From JAHFUI01 sp041485905 (GTDB lineage: Bacteria > Acidobacteriota > Vicinamibacteria > Vicinamibacterales > CAVVIG01), in assembly GCA_041485905.1 (NCBI GenBank), contig JBGPKK010000169.1, positions 1-10,026 on the forward strand: a stretch of DNA of 10,026 bases, read 5' to 3'. Positions 6,510 to 10,026 of this stretch are shown in pieces; the first letter of the stretch is position 1; each line of letters starts with the position of its first letter. The notes beneath the pieces were generated by a model. It saw only the letters and a program-made list of their open reading frames with translations, did not search any database and was not told the origin of the DNA. The translations under genes and the position numbers were made by a program.

Positions 6510-8024
6510 TCACGGCTTGCACAGATACCAGTCGGCGACGCGTTCACCACCAGGACAGGGAACGTCTTGAATCATGACTGCGTCGTGTATGCGTTCCCCG
6601 AAGAGGTCTTGGTATTCCTGAATGCGCACGAAGTCGCTTGACGCGACGCGCACGCGCTCCTTCGTGAGAAACGTGACGACATAAGCCCGCCAGTATCCTG
6701 CCGAGGCGACCGGCACGTGTCGCTCGACCAGGCGATCCGCCAACTCTCGGAGTGGATTTGGCGGAGGCGTGCGGATGGTCGTGACCAGCACGCTGGTGTG
6801 GTCGACGATGGCCAACGCGGCCCAGGCGATCACGAGGACCGTGACAGCCCGGCGCGCGAAGCGATGCGGTTCGAGCGCAAGAATCGCCGCTGTCAAACCG
6901 ATCGGGATCAGAAGGCCCAGAATCGCGTAGCGTGAATAACCCGTGAGAACAGGTTTCCCCGCCAGGAAGACGCCGGCCGCGACCAGTCCGACGCCGAGCA
7001 AGTACCAGGCGAACGGCGCGCGGGCGATCTGCGCGCGCACCAGCCGAATGAACGATCCGTCGCGCCATGCTCCGGCGTGAGGAACGATGAGCATGATTGC
7101 GCGTCCTGTCGCCGCGAGCATGTACCCTGCCGCCATCCAGACGAGCCAGGGTCGATCCCGAAGGGGAAGCCTGGTGTCGACCTGAGCGCCGCCCGCGAAC
7201 CATCCCACCAGTGCCGGGCCCATCCTCGTGATCCGCTCAACCAGCGCGCCGGGCCGGAAGTTGAATCGATCCACAAGGTTCTCGACCTGCGATCCCGAGA
7301 ATCCTCCAATCAATTGGCCCCGGGTGCCGGGTCCTTCGAGGTCGGCGAACGGCTTGAGCGCTTCAATCACTTCCCAGACCACGAAGAAGACGACCATGGC
7401 CATGAGCCACTCACGCAGTCGTGTCCGGTTCAACTCGCCCGTCACCAGTTCGAGAGCGAGAAGCACCGGGACGGCGTACATCGTGAACTCCCGGTTTCGG
7501 AAGCCAATGGCCAGCACAGCCCCGAACCACAGCGGACGACAGCGCAGGAACCACAGCGCGGCGACATACACGAACGGTTCAATGATCCCTCCCTGCGCAT
7601 CCAGCAATTCGCCGGAGATTGATGCCGGGGCGACGAGGAAGAACAGCGCCGCCACGAGAGCGGTCCACGGCCGCAGTCCGGCATCACGCTGTAGCCCCAC
7701 TACGAGCAGCAGGCCAAACGCGATATTCCAAGTCAGCAAGGACAGCCGAAGCGCCCCGACGGTGGGACCGGCAATCCAGAAGAAGGGAACCGCAGCCCAC
7801 GCCTCGACGCCGAGCATGTAGGTCTGCCCGTAGAAGAAGAGCGGAAAGGCGCGGCCTTGACTGAGGTGCTTGGCCATCAGGCCGACGATTGCCTGATCGG
7901 AATCGAACGCCACCTGTTCGAACAGCAAATAGACGAGCGCGCGAAGCCCTACGAGTGCGGCCGCGATTCCCAGGACGAGCGCCTGTTCTGAGCGCGGCGA
8001 GCCGAAGCGATCGCGAGTGAACAC
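6510..8024 (-). CDS. PMT/GT39-like membrane glycosyltransferase family protein
   Basis: This protein has 504 residues if started at GTG 8024. A first helix (about 15-35) is followed by an outer loop with FDSDQAIVGLMAKHL (40-54) and FFYGQTYMLGVEAW. In the PMT/GT39 and related membrane proteins this loop holds the acidic residues that act in catalysis; D41 and D43 are the candidates here. Many further hydrophobic segments follow to about residue 410, then a short soluble tail with two cysteines near the end (VPCPGG, WYLCKP). Sugar transfer from a polyprenyl-linked donor is the family-based guess; the substrate cannot be told. The open frame extends to 8342, but its first 106 residues are His/Arg-rich shadow of the divergent gene, and GTG 8024 is the only standard start codon close to the first helix. 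No Shine-Dalgarno is present, but CATAAT lies 6 bases upstream. The stop converges on the preceding gene with only 25 bases between. Confidence 0.87.
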   Translation of the reverse strand: MFTRDRFGSPRSEQALVLGIAAALVGLRALVYLLFEQVAFDSDQAIVGLMAKHLSQGRAFPLFFYGQTYMLGVEAWAAVPFFWIAGPTVGALRLSLLTWNIAFGLLLVVGLQRDAGLRPWTALVAALFFLVAPASISGELLDAQGGIIEPFVYVAALWFLRCRPLWFGAVLAIGFRNREFTMYAVPVLLALELVTGELNRTRLREWLMAMVVFFVVWEVIEALKPFADLEGPGTRGQLIGGFSGSQVENLVDRFNFRPGALVERITRMGPALVGWFAGGAQVDTRLPLRDRPWLVWMAAGYMLAATGRAIMLIVPHAGAWRDGSFIRLVRAQIARAPFAWYLLGVGLVAAGVFLAGKPVLTGYSRYAILGLLIPIGLTAAILALEPHRFARRAVTVLVIAWAALAIVDHTSVLVTTIRTPPPNPLRELADRLVERHVPVASAGYWRAYVVTFLTKERVRVASSDFVRIQEYQDLFGERIHDAVMIQDVPCPGGERVADWYLCKP

Positions 8025-8030
8025 CCGGGA

Positions 8031-8036
8031 ATTATG
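8031..8036 (-). promoter_or_regulatory. Putative -10 element for the minus-strand membrane protein gene
   Basis: CATAAT on the minus strand (one mismatch to TATAAT) ends 6 bases before GTG 8024, a spacing that would place transcription start at or next to the start codon. It sits in an AT-rich patch within otherwise GC-rich sequence. No -35 element is recognisable 16-18 bases upstream. Confidence 0.4.
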
Positions 8037-8067
8037 TGACGAATCACGAGGAACCGCGACACTGGCA

Positions 8068-8073
8068 TATGAT
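8068..8073 (+). promoter_or_regulatory. Putative -10 element for the plus-strand membrane protein gene
   Basis: TATGAT (one mismatch to TATAAT) ends 11 bases before ATG 8085, which would leave a leader of only a few bases. It is the same hexamer seen on the minus strand in the 4844-4850 element. No clear -35 lies upstream. Confidence 0.4.
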
Positions 8074-8084
8074 TCCCGAACGGA

Positions 8085-9890
8085 ATGTCGTCGTCCAACT
8101 CCGCTCGCGTGATCGCAGTCGGACGCCGCGTGTTTCCGTGGCTGGTCGGTCCGGCGGTGATGGTGATGCGAGGACGAGGCCTCGAGCTCGCCGGTCCAAG
8201 TGCCTGCCCCGGTCTGCTGGAAGTGATGTCGATCGCGGCGGTTCGACTGGGTTCGAACGTGAGCATCGGCGCGGTCTTTGTCGTCCTGTACGCGATCGCC
8301 ATGATCGCCGGGCTCGCGGTGTTCGTGGAGCTCGTGTTCCATCGGACCCGCAACATGGCGGTCGCGGCGTCGACCGGCGTGGCCGTCGGTGTGAGTCCGC
8401 TGTTTGGTCTGACGCTTTCTCCACCCTGGGAAGCGGCGGCTTTCGGCATGTGTGCCGCGGCCGCTCTTCTCTCGTGCGTGCTGCTCGATCGGCGCACGCG
8501 GACCTCCTATACGTCGGCCATCGCCGGCCTCGGCATTCTCCTCGCCGCGGCGCTGCTCGTTCCGCCGTGGCTCATTGTCGCGGTGACGGCGGCGTTCGTC
8601 ATCGTCGCGACCACCTCGTCCCGGCTCGGTCGCGCTGGACGATTGATCGCGGCCGCCGCCGCTGCCGCTGGTCTCGCGCTGGTGGCGCTGATCGTGCTCA
8701 ATCTGTCACGGCCCGACGCGCTCACGGGTCCCTCGTCATGGCATACGCTCGCCGCATGCGCGCTGCCCATGCCGTCGCCGAAGCGCGCGATGGGGCTCGC
8801 GAGCACCGTCGTGTGGCTGTTCGGACCGTTCGCGCTTGCCCTCGCCGTGCTGGGCCTGTTCGTCGAAGCGAACCGCGTGGCATGGCGCCGCGCTGTGCTG
8901 ACGGCGTCGATCGGGATCGTGTCTGTGGTGCTCGCGGCAGGCACCGCGATGAGCCCGCACGTGGCGCTGGCGCCGTTAGCGGTTGGATTGTGGTGGCTCG
9001 CCGGATCGGGACTGCGCGAAATAATCTCGGGGATGGGCACAACACCGATCCTCAGGGTGATGAGTGTGCTGGTGCTGGTGCTATTGCCGACGCTCGAGGC
9101 GTCGCGACGCGGCGCAGAGGAGCGCGACGATTGGGTGCGCCCGCGCGGGCACGAAAAGCAGACGCTGCGTCAGATGACGGGGATGCTCAACCTTGTATCC
9201 CCGGGCGCCAGGTTCGTGGAGGAGGATTCGACCGTCGACGCGCTGCTGCGCGCGGCCGTCGTCGGCGGGCGCCGCACAAGCAAACCGTTCACCGTGGTCG
9301 CCCGCTCGTCAGACATCGTCAGACACGCGCTCAGCGGCGGACCCGTATATGTGTTCCCGCGTGCGCAGGAGGATCTCAGCCTGCGTGGATTCGCGATCGA
9401 ACCTCTGAGGACGATCGAAGGCGTCGGCGAGATTACGGCCACGCGCCCGTGCCGGATCGTCGGCGATACGTGGGCCGATCTTCCTGGTACCTCCGGGCGC
9501 ATCGCCATGAGCGCCGATTCGGAAACGGTGCGCGGTCCCGTGTTGATGTATCTCGGAGGGTCGACGGCTGCCGAGCCAAGACCTGACGGGTGGCCGCCCC
9601 GGACCACTCGAGGCTTTCATTTCTTCACGTTCGATCAGAGCGGAGGACCTTCCGATCGCCTCGTGGCCGAGGCACGCGACGCCCGCCTGGCAACCGACCA
9701 TGCGGCGCTGGCGCAGCCGTTCGTGATTCGGCTGACCCTTCATCGGACGCCTCGGGCGCCGCTTGCTCTGGCGGTCGTGGTTGGAGCCCCGTTTCCACGT
9801 GGCGTCGCGAAGCTCGAACGGGAAGGCGCGGAGGCCGGCCATTTCACGATCTGCGAGGCGCCTGCCATCCAGATCACGCCATTGGGCTAG
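8085..9890 (+). CDS. Membrane protein with soluble C-terminal half; possible degenerate DUF2723-like GT-C protein
   Basis: The protein has 601 residues. Hydrophobic segments fill about 50-340, including an alanine run near 190; the rest (about 345-601) is soluble and I do not recognise its fold. The N-terminal part has the order of a DUF2723 (protein O-mannosyltransferase-like) protein: a pre-helix segment with CPGLLEV where that family has an HPPGYP-type motif, a helix rich in small residues, and then LSPPWEAAAF (111-120) where the family has a 'LS-x-x-x-W' element. The conserved acidic first-loop motif is not evident, so catalysis is doubtful; an accessory or glycan-binding role is possible. 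This family link is my inference from pattern only and is weak. ATG 8085 is the first start in the open frame after the divergent gap and has no proper Shine-Dalgarno, only GGA immediately before it. A membrane gene follows 6 bases after the stop on the same strand, suggesting co-transcription. Confidence 0.82.
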   Translation: MSSSNSARVIAVGRRVFPWLVGPAVMVMRGRGLELAGPSACPGLLEVMSIAAVRLGSNVSIGAVFVVLYAIAMIAGLAVFVELVFHRTRNMAVAASTGVAVGVSPLFGLTLSPPWEAAAFGMCAAAALLSCVLLDRRTRTSYTSAIAGLGILLAAALLVPPWLIVAVTAAFVIVATTSSRLGRAGRLIAAAAAAAGLALVALIVLNLSRPDALTGPSSWHTLAACALPMPSPKRAMGLASTVVWLFGPFALALAVLGLFVEANRVAWRRAVLTASIGIVSVVLAAGTAMSPHVALAPLAVGLWWLAGSGLREIISGMGTTPILRVMSVLVLVLLPTLEASRRGAEERDDWVRPRGHEKQTLRQMTGMLNLVSPGARFVEEDSTVDALLRAAVVGGRRTSKPFTVVARSSDIVRHALSGGPVYVFPRAQEDLSLRGFAIEPLRTIEGVGEITATRPCRIVGDTWADLPGTSGRIAMSADSETVRGPVLMYLGGSTAAEPRPDGWPPRTTRGFHFFTFDQSGGPSDRLVAEARDARLATDHAALAQPFVIRLTLHRTPRAPLALAVVVGAPFPRGVAKLEREGAEAGHFTICEAPAIQITPLG

Positions 9891-9896
9891 CCGGAC

Positions 9897-10026
9897 ATGG
9901 AACGACTGACGAAGCTGACCGTCCTTGTCTCGGCGATGTGCGCCGTGTCTCTGCTCGCGTACCTCGTGGGCCGAGGATACTCGCAGATATTCAACACCAC
10001 GGTCGTGGCGTTTGTTGCTGCCGTCG
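9897..10026 (+). CDS. N-terminus of a membrane protein (partial, cut by window edge)
   Basis: ATG 9897 opens a frame of 43 codons to the window end without a stop. The peptide begins MERLTKLTVLVSAMCAVSLL and continues hydrophobic through VVAFVAAV: a short positively charged start, one membrane helix (about 8-24), a polar loop with GRGYSQIFNTT, and the start of a second helix. The gene begins 6 bases after the stop of the preceding gene on the same strand, so the two are probably one operon and translation may be coupled; no Shine-Dalgarno is visible. By context it may be another glycan-related membrane protein, but too little is present to assign a family. Confidence 0.7.
   Translation, partial: MERLTKLTVLVSAMCAVSLLAYLVGRGYSQIFNTTVVAFVAAV

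Larger units (their letters stand above)
8026..8078. repeat. Inverted repeat flanking the divergent promoter region
   Basis: CGGGAAT (8026-8032) and ATTCCCG (8072-8078) are perfect 7-base inverted arms, and similarity continues inward (CGGGAATTAT against CGGGAATCAT). On each strand the same order is read: a -10-like hexamer overlapping or abutting ATTCCCG, then the start codon. The symmetry thus duplicates the promoter-to-start segment of the two divergent genes. It could be an operator for a shared regulator or a pair of related initial transcribed sequences. Confidence 0.45.

Noticed and set aside
8650..8672. GCC-rich simple repeat
   Set aside because: It encodes an alanine run inside a membrane helix and is ordinary for GC-rich coding DNA.
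8036..9586. 516-codon plus-strand open frame overlapping the last large gene
   Set aside because: Arg-rich low-complexity translation. The frame at 8085-9890 has clear membrane segments and runs to a sensible stop 6 bases before the next gene.
1..10026. Defence island, prophage, transposon, CRISPR or secondary-metabolite system
   Set aside because: No nuclease, transposase, integrase, repeat array or synthase signature was found in any supported gene or gap.

Overview
This is a high-GC bacterial window (roughly two-thirds G+C by eye). It is densely packed with large polytopic membrane proteins and has no rRNA, tRNA, mobile element or CRISPR that I can see. The protein style suggests a soil or environmental Acidobacteriota-like genome, perhaps Vicinamibacteria: an MFS/spermidine-synthase-like fusion, DUF4214-methyltransferase proteins and several GT-C-like membrane glycosyltransferases. 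That placement is an inference from gene types and base composition; no marker gene is present.

The layout has seven genes, the first and last cut by the window edges. (1) Minus, 1-801: a protein with two DUF4214-like repeats followed by the start of a SAM methyltransferase domain. (2) Plus, 822-3122: a fused MFS-like membrane domain plus spermidine-synthase-like domain. (3) Minus, 3204-4835: a GT-C-like polytopic membrane protein. (4) Plus, 4850-6484: a full-length paralogue of gene 3, head to head with it. (5) Minus, 6510-8024: a membrane protein of the PMT/GT39-like type. (6) Plus, 8085-9890: a membrane protein with a soluble C-terminal half, possibly a degenerate DUF2723-like GT-C protein. 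(7) Plus, from 9897: the N-terminus of another membrane protein, probably co-transcribed with gene 6.

Genes 1-6 alternate strands perfectly, giving three divergent pairs (20, 14 and 60 bases between start codons) and two convergent junctions (81 and 25 bases between stops). None of these starts has a convincing Shine-Dalgarno sequence at normal spacing. Each divergent gap instead holds opposing -10-like hexamers 6 to 11 bases upstream of a usable start codon on each strand. In the middle gap this is a symmetric TATCATA. My reading is a series of compact bidirectional promoters driving leaderless or nearly leaderless mRNAs. This is the most unusual signal in the window, and it is an inference until transcription starts are mapped.

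Functionally, the membrane enzymes fit transfer of sugars from lipid-linked donors at the outer face of the cytoplasmic membrane. The DUF4214-methyltransferase fits surface-glycan modification. No soluble nucleotide-sugar glycosyltransferase, Wzx/Wzy or regulator is visible, so a complete glycan pathway cannot be claimed. No established defence, secondary-metabolite or mobile system is present.
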